This document shows, in pieces, positions 51,786 to 60,864 of a stretch of 64,000 nt of DNA (the first letter of the stretch is position 1; each line of letters starts with the position of its first letter). The DNA is from Pedobacter sp. ASV28. GTDB lineage: Bacteria; Bacteroidota; Bacteroidia; Sphingobacteriales; Sphingobacteriaceae. The notes under the pieces are model-generated. The model was given only the letters and a program-made list of their open reading frames with translations. It had not been told where the DNA came from and ran no database searches. The stretch spans positions 62,001 to 126,000 of the forward strand of contig NZ_JAELTN010000004.1 of NCBI RefSeq assembly GCF_016428855.1. Direction: 5' to 3'. Both the position numbers and the translations under genes were made by a program.

Positions 51786-54167
51786 TTATTCATATTTCAG
51801 CGCATCAATTGCATTAGCTTTAGCTACCTTAAACGTTTGTAAGCTTACGGTAAGCACAGCAATACATAACGAAGCTACTATAGCCAGTAAAAATGGCAGA
51901 TAATTAATATCTGTTTTATAATCATATTTCTGCAACCAGTTGTTAACCAAGATATATGCTATAGGCATAGCGATGATATTTGAAATGACAACCAGCTTTA
52001 AAAAATCTTTATTTAAGAGCACTAGAATATCGCCCAAATTCGCACCTAAAACTTTTCTTATGCTGATTTCCTTACTACGTTGTTCTGCCATATACAGCGC
52101 CAAACCTAATAAGCCTAAACAGGAAATGAAAATAGCAAAGCCACCAAAAATATTCGATAATACGCTTAGCAGCCTTTCGCTTTGTAATTTTTCTTCCATC
52201 CCATTATTAACAAAAGTGATTTGTGCAGGATAAGCAGGATTTAATTGTTGACTGATGTTTTTTATATTCCCAATACTTGTACTTAAAGATTGATTGGCAT
52301 TTAACCTCATTAATAAAACATTGCTCTTCTTAACATTGTAATAGTAAATGGTTGGCTCAACTTTTTTTCCGATATCCTCATTAAAATAATCTTTAATTAC
52401 GCCCACTACTTTTAAGGGCGGATTATCTGCCCAGGTAATAATGGTACCAACAGGATTTTTTAAGTTCATGTGCTTTACAGCCGTTTCATTTAACATAACT
52501 GAAGTACTGGTATCAGCCGTAAACTTTGGAGAAAAGTCTCTGCCTGCAACAATTTTGGCACCTATTGTATTGCTAAAATCGAAACCAGTACTTCTGTAAC
52601 TAATGATTGAATTATCGCCAGCTGGTTTACCTGGCCAACTGATATCACCAGTAATTGAACCTCCATTTGTAAATTGTTGCGCAAACTCCGATGCAGAAAT
52701 AATCGCCCCGCTATTTTTGAGCTGGGTTTTAAATAACTCTAGTTTAGATGGATTTCTCAATTCCCCTTCTAAATCCAACTGCACCATATTATTCTGCTCA
52801 AAACCAAGTGGTTTATTTTTCAGGAACTGAATCTGGTCATAAACAACAATTGCCGAAATAATCATGCAAATAGATAAAGTGAACTGCAAAACCACTAGCA
52901 ATCTTCTAAATGATAAGGTTCCGGTATTTCCCTTAAATCCTTTTAAAACCTTAACCGGAATAAATGATGATAAATAGAAAGCGGGGTAACTACCGGCTAA
53001 AAATCCAGTTATTAACGCTACACCAACTAATACAGTCCAAAATAAAACAGAAGCATAATTTATTTGAATATGGATAGCCAATAAATTATTAAAATAAGGG
53101 AGAGAAATTTCTAGCAAGGCAAAAGCAATCATCATGGCCAAAAATGAAAGCAATATAGATTCTAACATAAACTGCCCCATTAATGAGCCTCTTGCGGAAC
53201 CTAATGCTTTTCTAACGCCAACTTCCCTGGCTCTTTTTTCTGAACGAGCAGTAGATAAGTTCATGTAATTGATGCAGGCAATAAACAAAACACAGATGGC
53301 CAGAAAAGCAAATAACTTTACTTCGTCTATTTTACCCCCAGCTACTTTTCCATTTTCAAATTGATTATAAAGATGATTTTTCTTAAATGGAAACAAAAAG
53401 GGCTGATATAAATAAGTTTTAAGCTCTGGCTCTTTATTTACAATAAAGTTCTTCAATAAGTCATTAATGGACGCTAATGAAACATTATCTCTTAATTCGA
53501 ATAGTGTTCCACAAGTTATACTACCCCACCCATTCTTTTTATCATTTGGATTTATCTGATCAAAAAATGCCCAGGGATGCAAAACATCAAACTGTATGCT
53601 TTGGTTCTTAGGCATATCTTCAATTACAGCACTTATTTTTAAATCTTTTAGATTGTCCCACTTTACACTTTGTCCGATGGGGTCTACATTCCCAAACAAT
53701 TTCTTTGCTGTTGATGAGGTAATAATAATTGAATTAGGATCATTTAACGCTGTATTGGCATTACCCATTAAAAAATTATAACTTAAGATTTTGATAAAAG
53801 AAGGGTCTACATACTCTGCTTTGAGTTTAAATTTGTTTTGATCACGACTAAATAAACGGTTGCCATTAGTATGTGCCATCCTTGCGGCATTTTTAATGCC
53901 TGGTATTTCCTCTAATGCTGCAGCTGCAAGTTTATTAGGTACCGCACCAGTACTAGCGATATTGCCGTTAAACTTCATATTTAATTTAGCCAAATAGATA
54001 TGATCTAAATTTTTATACTGTTTATCGTAACTCCATTCGTAGTTTACATAAAGCATTAACATTAGACAACAAGCTAAACCAATAGCCAAGCCACCAATAT
54101 TTATCAGAGAAAATCCTTTATTCTTCCAAAGGTTTCGTAGGGCTATTTTTAGATTGAGTTTAAACAT
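51786..54167 (-). CDS. ABC transporter permease E, MacB/FtsX type (subtype 2)
   Basis: Permease of 793 residues, close to permease C (GFSLINIGGLAIGLACCLMLMLYVNYEWSYDKQYKN at the N-terminus; NLSTARSEKRAREVGVRKALGSARGSL at the coupling loop; EQRSKEISIRKVLGANLGDILVLLNKDFLKLVVISNIIAMPIAYILVNNWL at the end). It ends AIDALKYE. With permease D it repeats the order of C and B, which points to duplication of a two-gene unit. Spacer to D is 72 bp with a 9/10 inverted repeat (51741-51750 and 51766-51775). Confidence 0.93.
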   Translation of the reverse strand: MFKLNLKIALRNLWKNKGFSLINIGGLAIGLACCLMLMLYVNYEWSYDKQYKNLDHIYLAKLNMKFNGNIASTGAVPNKLAAAALEEIPGIKNAARMAHTNGNRLFSRDQNKFKLKAEYVDPSFIKILSYNFLMGNANTALNDPNSIIITSSTAKKLFGNVDPIGQSVKWDNLKDLKISAVIEDMPKNQSIQFDVLHPWAFFDQINPNDKKNGWGSITCGTLFELRDNVSLASINDLLKNFIVNKEPELKTYLYQPFLFPFKKNHLYNQFENGKVAGGKIDEVKLFAFLAICVLFIACINYMNLSTARSEKRAREVGVRKALGSARGSLMGQFMLESILLSFLAMMIAFALLEISLPYFNNLLAIHIQINYASVLFWTVLVGVALITGFLAGSYPAFYLSSFIPVKVLKGFKGNTGTLSFRRLLVVLQFTLSICMIISAIVVYDQIQFLKNKPLGFEQNNMVQLDLEGELRNPSKLELFKTQLKNSGAIISASEFAQQFTNGGSITGDISWPGKPAGDNSIISYRSTGFDFSNTIGAKIVAGRDFSPKFTADTSTSVMLNETAVKHMNLKNPVGTIITWADNPPLKVVGVIKDYFNEDIGKKVEPTIYYYNVKKSNVLLMRLNANQSLSTSIGNIKNISQQLNPAYPAQITFVNNGMEEKLQSERLLSVLSNIFGGFAIFISCLGLLGLALYMAEQRSKEISIRKVLGANLGDILVLLNKDFLKLVVISNIIAMPIAYILVNNWLQKYDYKTDINYLPFLLAIVASLCIAVLTVSLQTFKVAKANAIDALKYE

Positions 54168-54268
54168 TTTTTGAGTATTTAGTAATTATTATAAAGTAGT
54201 TATACCTTAGTTATCGCTGTCTTTATGCATTGCTCTTTTATCTGTGTTCTTTAGACTTTTAGCTTAAA

Positions 54269-56644
54269 TTATTCATATTTCAGCGCATCAACCGGATTGG
54301 CCTTGGCCGATTTATAGGCCTGAAAACTAATGGTAATTAAGGCCATTGCCAATGTAGCAATGGTAGCTAATGGTATGATCCACCATGAAATTTCTGTACG
54401 GAACTCAAAATTCGCCAACCATTTATTCATAGCATAATAGCTTATCGGCACAGCTATCAATACTGCCACAAGTATCATCTTAACAAATGAAAGTGACAAC
54501 AACTTCATAAGGTTACCTATCGAAGCACCCAACACCTTTCGTACGCCAAACTCTTTGGTACGTTGAGCCGCACTGTATGAAACCAGGCCAAACAACCCCA
54601 GACAGGAAACAAAAATGGCCAAAGCACCAAACAGGTTGGATAAAATCCCTAATGTTTTCTCCTTATTATACTTCTCTGCATATAGGTTATTTAGGAAATT
54701 GAGTTCTACCGGATAGGCAGGATTGAGTTCTTTGGTAATTTTTGCAATTGTAGCTATATTCTGTTGTATGCTGTTATTTTGATTTAAACGCATGGTAATG
54801 GTACCGGTTTGTTGCTTATTATAGAAAACCACCATTGGATTATTTGACTTATATGGAGAATCCCATACATAATCATCAAATACCCCTATAATCATGCACT
54901 TACTCCCAAACATGGTGAGGCTCTTGCCCAATGGCTGGGAATAGCCCATTACTTTCGCAGCTGATGTACTGATCAAAACGCCATTAGTGGTATCTGATGC
55001 ATACTGCATAGAGAAATCCCTACCTTCTTTCAACTTAATGCCATTGGTTTTAATAAAATCGAAAGTAGTAGCCACCTTATTGAACATGACCTTATTTTCC
55101 TGTTCGGTCATCCCTTCCCATTTAATGTCCATGAAATTGGATCCATGGTGTGATAAACTCACAGATGATTGAAACATGGAAGTGACCGCACCTGATTTTA
55201 GAAGATTGCTCCTCAATAAATCATATTTAGTTTTAAGCGCACCTTCTTGAGGCATTTCTACCAGTGCATTGATATCAAAGCCAACCGGTTTATTTTTAAC
55301 ATATTGTATCTGACGATAGATGACCAAAGTTGAAATGATCAAAATAATGGCAAAACAAAATTGTCCGACCACCAATATCTGTCTTACATTAATGTTCAGG
55401 AATTTATTGGTATGGATAGATCTTTTAAGTGTTTGAACAGGATGGAAACTAGACAGATAAAATGCAGGATAACTACCAGCAATCAACCCTGTAACCAATA
55501 CAATGGCCAATATACCCAAAAAGCTAGCCCCATCGAAATAGGAAAGGTCTAGTTTGATATTGAGCATATGGTTAAACGTTGGCAAACATATTTCCAAAAT
55601 AACAATGGCCACTATAACCGCTAAAACAGTTAACACCATAGACTCTGCCAAAAATTGCACAATCAATGAGCTTCTATTGGCCCCCATTGTTTTCTTAATA
55701 CCTACTTCTTTAGCCCTTTTTTCTGCCTTGGCCGTAGCCATGTTCATAAAATTGATACAGGCTATCAACAGAATACCAAAGGCCAAACCTGTAAACAACC
55801 AAATCTGCTCAATATCTCCCCCTACGCTCTTACCCTCTTCAAATTTTCCGTATAAATGTAATTTGCTCAACGGGTAAATGAAATAAGGATTTCCGGCATC
55901 TTTTACACTTCTATTAACTACATCCCTAATTTTTTTATTTACCAGATCTACATTTGCATGAGGTGCCAACAGTATCATAGTAAGGTAGCTAAAGTCGTTC
56001 CAGCTTAAATTTTTGACACTCGGATTTATGCTTTCAAAATAAGACCAGGGCATTAAAAAGCCAAATCTATTGGAACTATTATCTGGCATATCCTTAATGA
56101 CCGCACTAACCATTAAATCTGATTTATCTTGAAAACGAACAGTTTGGTTCAGTATATCGGTACGGCCAAATAAGAGCATTGCTGTACTTTCGGTGAGCAC
56201 TACAGAATTGACATTAGCCAATGCTGTCTTAGGGTCACCAACAATAAATTTATAGTCGTATATCTTAAAAATGGAGGGTTCCGCAAACTTAGAATCGATT
56301 TTAAAACTCTTCTCTCCATTGGCAATCAGCTTCTTTTTACCATAGTCTATTCTACTGATGGCTTCTATTTCTGGTATTTCGCCTTGTATAGTTGGTGCCA
56401 GTGCAGGTACAGTTCCATCGAACGTCATCGAAATCTTGCCTCCTTCTACCTCAATATTAGTCATTACCTTATATACCCTATCGGCCTGTTTCGACTGTCG
56501 GTCAAACTTAAGTTCATAAGTAATATAAAGCAGTAACATTAAACAAGCTGCCAAACCAATGGCCAAACCTATAACATTTATAAAAGAAGAAGTTTTATTC
56601 TTCCATAGGTTTCGCAAAGCGATTTTTAAGTTTAATTTGAACAT
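54269..56644 (-). CDS. ABC transporter permease F, MacB/FtsX type (subtype 2, more distant)
   Basis: First permease after ATPase B, 791 residues. It carries SSFINVIGLAIGLAACLMLLLYITYELKFDRQ at the N-terminus, NMATAKAEKRAKEVGIKKTMGANRSSL at the coupling loop, and AAQRTKEFGVRKVLGAS in the second FtsX block, so it is related to the C/E type but stands apart (NMATAKAE for NLSTARSE). It ends NPVDALKYE. The 69-bp spacer to ATPase B suggests these two are the original pair of the array. Confidence 0.93.
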   Translation of the reverse strand: MFKLNLKIALRNLWKNKTSSFINVIGLAIGLAACLMLLLYITYELKFDRQSKQADRVYKVMTNIEVEGGKISMTFDGTVPALAPTIQGEIPEIEAISRIDYGKKKLIANGEKSFKIDSKFAEPSIFKIYDYKFIVGDPKTALANVNSVVLTESTAMLLFGRTDILNQTVRFQDKSDLMVSAVIKDMPDNSSNRFGFLMPWSYFESINPSVKNLSWNDFSYLTMILLAPHANVDLVNKKIRDVVNRSVKDAGNPYFIYPLSKLHLYGKFEEGKSVGGDIEQIWLFTGLAFGILLIACINFMNMATAKAEKRAKEVGIKKTMGANRSSLIVQFLAESMVLTVLAVIVAIVILEICLPTFNHMLNIKLDLSYFDGASFLGILAIVLVTGLIAGSYPAFYLSSFHPVQTLKRSIHTNKFLNINVRQILVVGQFCFAIILIISTLVIYRQIQYVKNKPVGFDINALVEMPQEGALKTKYDLLRSNLLKSGAVTSMFQSSVSLSHHGSNFMDIKWEGMTEQENKVMFNKVATTFDFIKTNGIKLKEGRDFSMQYASDTTNGVLISTSAAKVMGYSQPLGKSLTMFGSKCMIIGVFDDYVWDSPYKSNNPMVVFYNKQQTGTITMRLNQNNSIQQNIATIAKITKELNPAYPVELNFLNNLYAEKYNKEKTLGILSNLFGALAIFVSCLGLFGLVSYSAAQRTKEFGVRKVLGASIGNLMKLLSLSFVKMILVAVLIAVPISYYAMNKWLANFEFRTEISWWIIPLATIATLAMALITISFQAYKSAKANPVDALKYE

Positions 56645-56713
56645 TTTTTAAGGATCAAGTATTATTATCAAGCATTTAATATCAGGTATCAAGACCTTGC
56701 AGGTGCTTTAGTA

Positions 56714-57412
56714 TTATATAAGCTCTTCTGTTCTTCCTTTGTTAATTTTTTCAGAAATCACATGGCCGTCCTTAAGGTTAATGATCCTGTTGGAAAAACT
56801 GGCATCATGACTGGAGTGGGTAACCATGACTATGGTTGTTCCTTGCTCGTTAAGTTCGCAAAGCAGCTCCATCACTTCGTTACCATGTGTACTGTCCAGA
56901 TTTCCCGTAGGCTCATCAGCCAGTACCAACTTGGGTTTGGTAACCAGTGCCCTTGCCACGGCCACACGCTGCTGCTGCCCACCGGAAAGCTGTTGGGGAA
57001 AGTGTCCGCTCCGGTTTACAATATTCATTCTACCGATGATATCATTCACTAATTTTTTACGTTCGGAGGCGGGAATTTTATTGTAGATCAACGGCAATTC
57101 TATATTTTCAAATACAGTAAGTTCATCTATCAAATTAAAATTCTGGAATACGAACCCCATATGTTTCTTACGAAAGTTGCTGCGTTCCTTATCTTTTAGG
57201 CTCAACAGTTCTATACCCAAAAACTGATAGCTGCCACTTTCGGGCTTATCCAAAAGCCCCATTACATTCAGCAATGTAGACTTACCACATCCCGATGGTC
57301 CCATAATCGATACAAACTCTCCTTCCCGGATTTGAAAATTAATGCCATTCAAAGCAGTAGTCTCTATTTCTTCGGTTTTATAGACTTTTTCCAGATTTTC
57401 TATTTTGATCAT
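56714..57412 (-). CDS. ABC transporter ATPase B, LolD/MacB type
   Basis: ATPase of 232 residues that should energise the permeases downstream. Canonical motifs: Walker A GPSGCGKST (38-46), Q-loop FVFQNFNLIDELT, signature LSGGQQQRVAVARAL, Walker [15 protein letters not shown]-switch VTHSSHD. I used the ATG at 57412 (MIKIENLEKVYKTEEIET), because the 5 residues before it are not typical; the frame starts at 57427. It follows the small periplasmic protein by 125 bp and precedes permease F by 69 bp. Unlike ATPase A it shows no altered motif, so it is the likely main motor. Confidence 0.95.
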   Translation of the reverse strand: MIKIENLEKVYKTEEIETTALNGINFQIREGEFVSIMGPSGCGKSTLLNVMGLLDKPESGSYQFLGIELLSLKDKERSNFRKKHMGFVFQNFNLIDELTVFENIELPLIYNKIPASERKKLVNDIIGRMNIVNRSGHFPQQLSGGQQQRVAVARALVTKPKLVLADEPTGNLDSTHGNEVMELLCELNEQGTTIVMVTHSSHDASFSNRIINLKDGHVISEKINKGRTEELI

Positions 57413-57537
57413 AATTTTAAATATCAAGCATTAAATACGATAGTTATTTTTCATTTCCATCCTTTAAGATGGTAAATTGGCCGCTCTGATCAACGCACCT
57501 GATACAGAGCTTAACCAACCTAATTCTTTGGGCTATG

Positions 57538-57930
57538 TTACTTTAAAGTTAATACTACCTTTTTATCTTCTCCTTTTTTTAGCTCGATGTCAAATTCTTT
57601 CTGGCCTAGCTTTTGGTGATATAACTTAAAAGTATATAAACCTGGTTCCACCATAATATCTTGTGGTTTCTGTTCCAAAGTTAAGTTAACCTGCAACTCG
57701 TTCTTTCTGGTAAAAGTTAATTTTTGCAAACTACCTATGTCGCCAATTACGCTAAAAGAAACATGCGGCTTTTCATTTTTGCCAACTTTAACTAACGTAG
57801 AACTTATTTCCATTTGATAAGTTATTCCATTTTTGCTATCTCTCCATACGGAATGGTTATTTTCACGATTTTGTGCAAAGGCAAAATTAACGGCGATACT
57901 CAGCAATGTTGTAATTATGATTTTTTTCAT
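57538..57930 (-). CDS. Small periplasmic protein in the efflux operon
   Basis: A 130-residue exported protein I do not recognise. Residues 1-19 form a signal peptide (ending NFAFAQ). The mature part is beta-rich: NGITYQMEISSTLVKVGKNEKPHVSFSVIG, LQKLTFTRKNELQVNLTLEQK, GLYTFKLYHQKLGQKEFDIELKKGEDKKVVLTLK; the end resembles a small immunoglobulin-like domain. The gene lies 20 bp after the fusion-protein gene and 125 bp before ATPase B, all on one strand, so it belongs to the same transcript and is likely to act with the fusion protein. No catalytic residue stands out. Confidence 0.8.
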   Translation of the reverse strand: MKKIIITTLLSIAVNFAFAQNRENNHSVWRDSKNGITYQMEISSTLVKVGKNEKPHVSFSVIGDIGSLQKLTFTRKNELQVNLTLEQKPQDIMVEPGLYTFKLYHQKLGQKEFDIELKKGEDKKVVLTLK

Positions 57931-57950
57931 TTGTGATAGGTATATTTTTA

Positions 57951-59195
57951 TTATTTATTAATTTCTATAATATCATACTGGTTAAATTGATCATAAGAGG
58001 AAGTAATTACCTCTTCATTTTTCTGCAAGCCTTCTATCACTTCGTAATACAGGTAGTTTTTACGACCAATTTTCACATTTCTTTTGGTTGCTTTTCCATT
58101 CTCGATCACAAAAACCCAATTTCCACCCGTACTTTGGAAAAACTGACCTTGTGCCAACAGAAGCGATTTACTATTATCAGACAGTGTTAATTTAACCTGC
58201 ATGGAAAGCCCTCTACGTAATTCATCGGGCGATTTGTCTTCAAAAACCATCTCTATTTGAAATTGTCCAGCCGTTACTTCGGGAATAACCTTGCTCACTG
58301 TAAGTTTGTAGTTTTTACCATTAAACTCACATTGCGCCGTTTGACCTTCTTTCACCCTATTAACATAATATTCATCTACTCCGGCCTGTAGCTTATAACC
58401 TTTAAGCACATCAATTTTTCCCAGCATTTCATTTGCACTGTAAGATTTACCAATTACTGGATCATAGGATGAAAGGCGACCAGATACAGGTGCTTTAATC
58501 GTCATATTTTCTATGTTTTGACGAATGGTCTGTAAGCTCTCATTCATTCTTGAAATGGAGGTTTCTATTTGCTGTAATTGCATCACCCTACTTTGATTTT
58601 CTTGGGCAATAGCCTGTTTTAGCAATGTTTTTCTACCTTGATAATATTCGTAATCCTGGCTGGAAGTATTAAATTCTTCTCTGGTAATTACTTTTTTGGA
58701 AAACAAAGTGCTATCTATTTTATACTTACGGGTAGCTGTCCTTAAACTATTTTCAATATCCATCATGTCTTGCCGCATTATCCTCTGATTTTGTTCCAAG
58801 TCAAGCCTTAGCTTACGTAATTGGTTAATCTGTTCGGTAATACTTGTTTCACTTGCCGTATAGCTAGATAGGGCATTCGGATTGGCTATCTTCAACAATG
58901 GTGTTCCTGCCACTACCGAAGCCCCGTTCTCTGTAAATATCTGTGCTACCGTACCGCCTTCTGGAGAACTCACAATAACCGAAGTTAAGGGAACCACACT
59001 GGCATTCAACAATACCACATCCTCAAAATCGCCATACCCCACTTTATTAATGGTTAACTTGTCGGCATCTACCCTGTACACCTTATTTAACGACAAACTA
59101 TATCCATAACCAACTATGGCCACAAAGGCTACCAAACCCAAAATGATCAGTATCGTTTTTCTATTGAATTTCTTTTTTTGTATAATCTTATCCAT
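57951..59195 (-). CDS. Membrane fusion protein (HlyD/MacA type) of the efflux locus
   Basis: Periplasmic adaptor of 414 residues anchored by one membrane segment (about 14-32, ILIILGLVAFVAIVGYGYSLS). Residues about 75-110 hold the first half of the lipoyl domain (VSSPEGGTVAQIFTENGASVVAGTPLLKI), followed by a long coiled hairpin (about 115-235; many Gln, Leu and Arg heptads) and the second lipoyl half (NMTIKAPVSGRLSSY), then beta-barrel and membrane-proximal domains. It is the only fusion protein for six permeases. It is the first gene of the operon behind a sigma-54 promoter (59222-59240). The outer-membrane channel partner is not encoded in the window. Confidence 0.93.
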   Translation of the reverse strand: MDKIIQKKKFNRKTILIILGLVAFVAIVGYGYSLSLNKVYRVDADKLTINKVGYGDFEDVVLLNASVVPLTSVIVSSPEGGTVAQIFTENGASVVAGTPLLKIANPNALSSYTASETSITEQINQLRKLRLDLEQNQRIMRQDMMDIENSLRTATRKYKIDSTLFSKKVITREEFNTSSQDYEYYQGRKTLLKQAIAQENQSRVMQLQQIETSISRMNESLQTIRQNIENMTIKAPVSGRLSSYDPVIGKSYSANEMLGKIDVLKGYKLQAGVDEYYVNRVKEGQTAQCEFNGKNYKLTVSKVIPEVTAGQFQIEMVFEDKSPDELRRGLSMQVKLTLSDNSKSLLLAQGQFFQSTGGNWVFVIENGKATKRNVKIGRKNYLYYEVIEGLQKNEEVITSSYDQFNQYDIIEINK

Positions 59196-59221
59196 CGAAT
59201 TTTATCAGCATACAATCCCTT

Positions 59222-59240
59222 ATGCCAAGTTTGTGCCAAG
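59222..59240 (-). promoter_or_regulatory. Sigma-54 promoter of the efflux operon
   Basis: On the minus strand, TTGGCACAAACTTGGCAT. GG of the -24 and GC of the -12 element are exactly 10 bp apart, as sigma-54 requires, and TGGCAC is a perfect -24 core; the -12 is TGGCA against TTGCW. Transcription would begin about 59212, some 17 bp before the fusion-protein ATG at 59195. The divergent NtrC-type activator fits. Confidence 0.8.
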
Positions 59241-59301
59241 CACACCAATAAAAATTAAACAACTGATTATAAGTAATTTAATTTAAAAAACAAAAATTAA
59301 A

Positions 59302-59338
59302 TGTCCGATAACGAACAGTAGATGTACACCATCGAACA
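59302..59338. promoter_or_regulatory. Paired upstream activator sites
   Basis: TGTCCGATAACGAACA (59302-59317) and TGTACACCATCGAACA (59323-59338) share TGT-N7-CGAACA and start 21 bp apart. The first is close to a TGTTCG-N4-CGAACA palindrome. They lie about 60-115 bp upstream of the -24 box, where enhancer sites of sigma-54 activators sit, and within the divergent promoter region of the regulator gene. Binding by the adjacent regulator is inferred. Confidence 0.6.
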
Positions 59339-59461
59339 GTTTCGCTTATTTTTGAAATCACAAATCACCTGGTGTCATTATTCGTATCTTGATTTCTAGC
59401 TTACGGAAATTTCAATTAAACAGGTGCTTTTTTGAGCAAGATAATGATGACATAAAAAGCC

Positions 59462-60832
59462 ATGAAAGACTCCAATATTTTAATTATTGATGATGATGAC
59501 GACATCCTTTTAAGTGCCAGGTTGTTCTTAAAACAACATTTCAACAAAGTACTTACCTGTAAAACACCAAGGGAGCTCAATGTATTATTGAGCCAAAATG
59601 AAATCGACATCATTTTGTTGGATATGAATTACCAGAAGGGTGCAAGCGATGGCCGTGAAGGACTATATTGGCTGGAACATATCCTTTCTATAGACAAAGA
59701 CTATATTGTTATACTCATGACAGCCTTTGGTCATGTAGAACTCGCTGTGCAGGCCATTAAGAAAGGAGCCACAGATTTTATATTGAAGCCTTGGGAAAAT
59801 GAGAAACTTTTTGCCACCTTATCTGCAGCAACTAAACTTCGATTATCGAACAAAAAAGTTAAAAAGCTCGAAAAAATCCATACCTCTATTCAAGGTGACC
59901 TGGCCAGGAAATTTGAAAATCTAATAGGCGAAAGCGATCATATACAATATCTGCAAAAAACTTTGACCAAAGTTGCCCCTACCGACGCCAATGTATTAAT
60001 ATTAGGTGAAAATGGAACAGGAAAGCAGGTTTTTGCCTATGAACTACATAAACTTTCTTTAAGAAGAAATCAATTGTTTATGCATGTAGATCTAGGCTCA
60101 TTACATGAAAACCTATTTGAAAGTGAACTTTTCGGCTATGCCAAAGGAGCCTTTACCGATGCCAAAGAAGATAAACCCGGCAGGTTTGAAATGGCCGATG
60201 GCGGTACCATATTCTTAGATGAAATTGGCAATTTGTCCCTGCCTTTACAAGCCAAGTTATTAACCGTTCTACAGAACAGGACAATTACCCGTTTGGGAGA
60301 AAGCAGAGAGAGAAAGATAAATGTTCGCCTGATTACGGCTACCAATATGCCCTTGGAAGAAATGGTGAACAAAGGCACTTTTAGGCAGGATCTATTGTTC
60401 AGAATCAACACGGTTGAACTACTTTTGCCGCCATTACGTTCTAGGGGCAACGACATCTTATTATTGGCCCATTATTTCCTGCAATCTTTTGTAGGCAAAT
60501 ATCATAAGAACATAAAAGGAATAAGCGCCAAAGCTCAACAAGCCCTATTAAATTACCAATGGCCTGGCAATGTTCGTGAACTGCAACATGTATTAGAAAG
60601 AGCCGTTATCATGTCAGACGATCTGGAAGTTCAGGAGGACGACTTGCAATTATCCCCCCAGAAATTTGGTAGTAAGCCCGTGCTGCAAGATGATATTCCC
60701 TTAGACGAGATGGAAAAAATGATGGTAAATAAGGCCATTGAAAAACATAAGGGTAATATATCTAGGGCTGCAGCAGATCTGGGCCTGACCAGGGCTGCCC
60801 TATATAGAAGAATAGAAAAATTTGGTTTATAA
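59462..60832 (+). CDS. NtrC-family sigma-54 response regulator
   Basis: Transcription activator of 456 residues. Receiver domain 1-120 with phosphoacceptor D54 (LLDMNY) and K109; AAA+ domain about 150-380 with Walker A GENGTGKQ (182-189) and Walker B TIFLDE (249-254); Fis-type helix-turn-helix 415-456 (NISRAAADLGLTRAALYRRI). The sigma-54 contact loop is GAFTDA (229-234) instead of GAFTGA, a variant I associate with Bacteroidota members. It is followed at 32 bp by its histidine kinase and is divergent from the efflux operon, which has a sigma-54 promoter and paired upstream sites, so control of that operon is very likely. Confidence 0.95.
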   Translation: MKDSNILIIDDDDDILLSARLFLKQHFNKVLTCKTPRELNVLLSQNEIDIILLDMNYQKGASDGREGLYWLEHILSIDKDYIVILMTAFGHVELAVQAIKKGATDFILKPWENEKLFATLSAATKLRLSNKKVKKLEKIHTSIQGDLARKFENLIGESDHIQYLQKTLTKVAPTDANVLILGENGTGKQVFAYELHKLSLRRNQLFMHVDLGSLHENLFESELFGYAKGAFTDAKEDKPGRFEMADGGTIFLDEIGNLSLPLQAKLLTVLQNRTITRLGESRERKINVRLITATNMPLEEMVNKGTFRQDLLFRINTVELLLPPLRSRGNDILLLAHYFLQSFVGKYHKNIKGISAKAQQALLNYQWPGNVRELQHVLERAVIMSDDLEVQEDDLQLSPQKFGSKPVLQDDIPLDEMEKMMVNKAIEKHKGNISRAAADLGLTRAALYRRIEKFGL

Positions 60833-60864
60833 AGGTCAATTATTAAATGTAAAGCGCTAAGCCA

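Noticed and set aside
40584-56644. Repeated conserved N-terminal codons of the permeases as an insertion or recombination repeat
   Set aside because: The similarity is explained by protein homology (MFKLNLKIALRNLWKN); DNA identity is not higher than the coding constraint suggests.
59431-59450. Possible second sigma-54 promoter before the response regulator (CAGGTGCTTTTTTGAGCAAG)
   Set aside because: GG to GC spacing is 11 bp, not 10, and the -24 core is poor.
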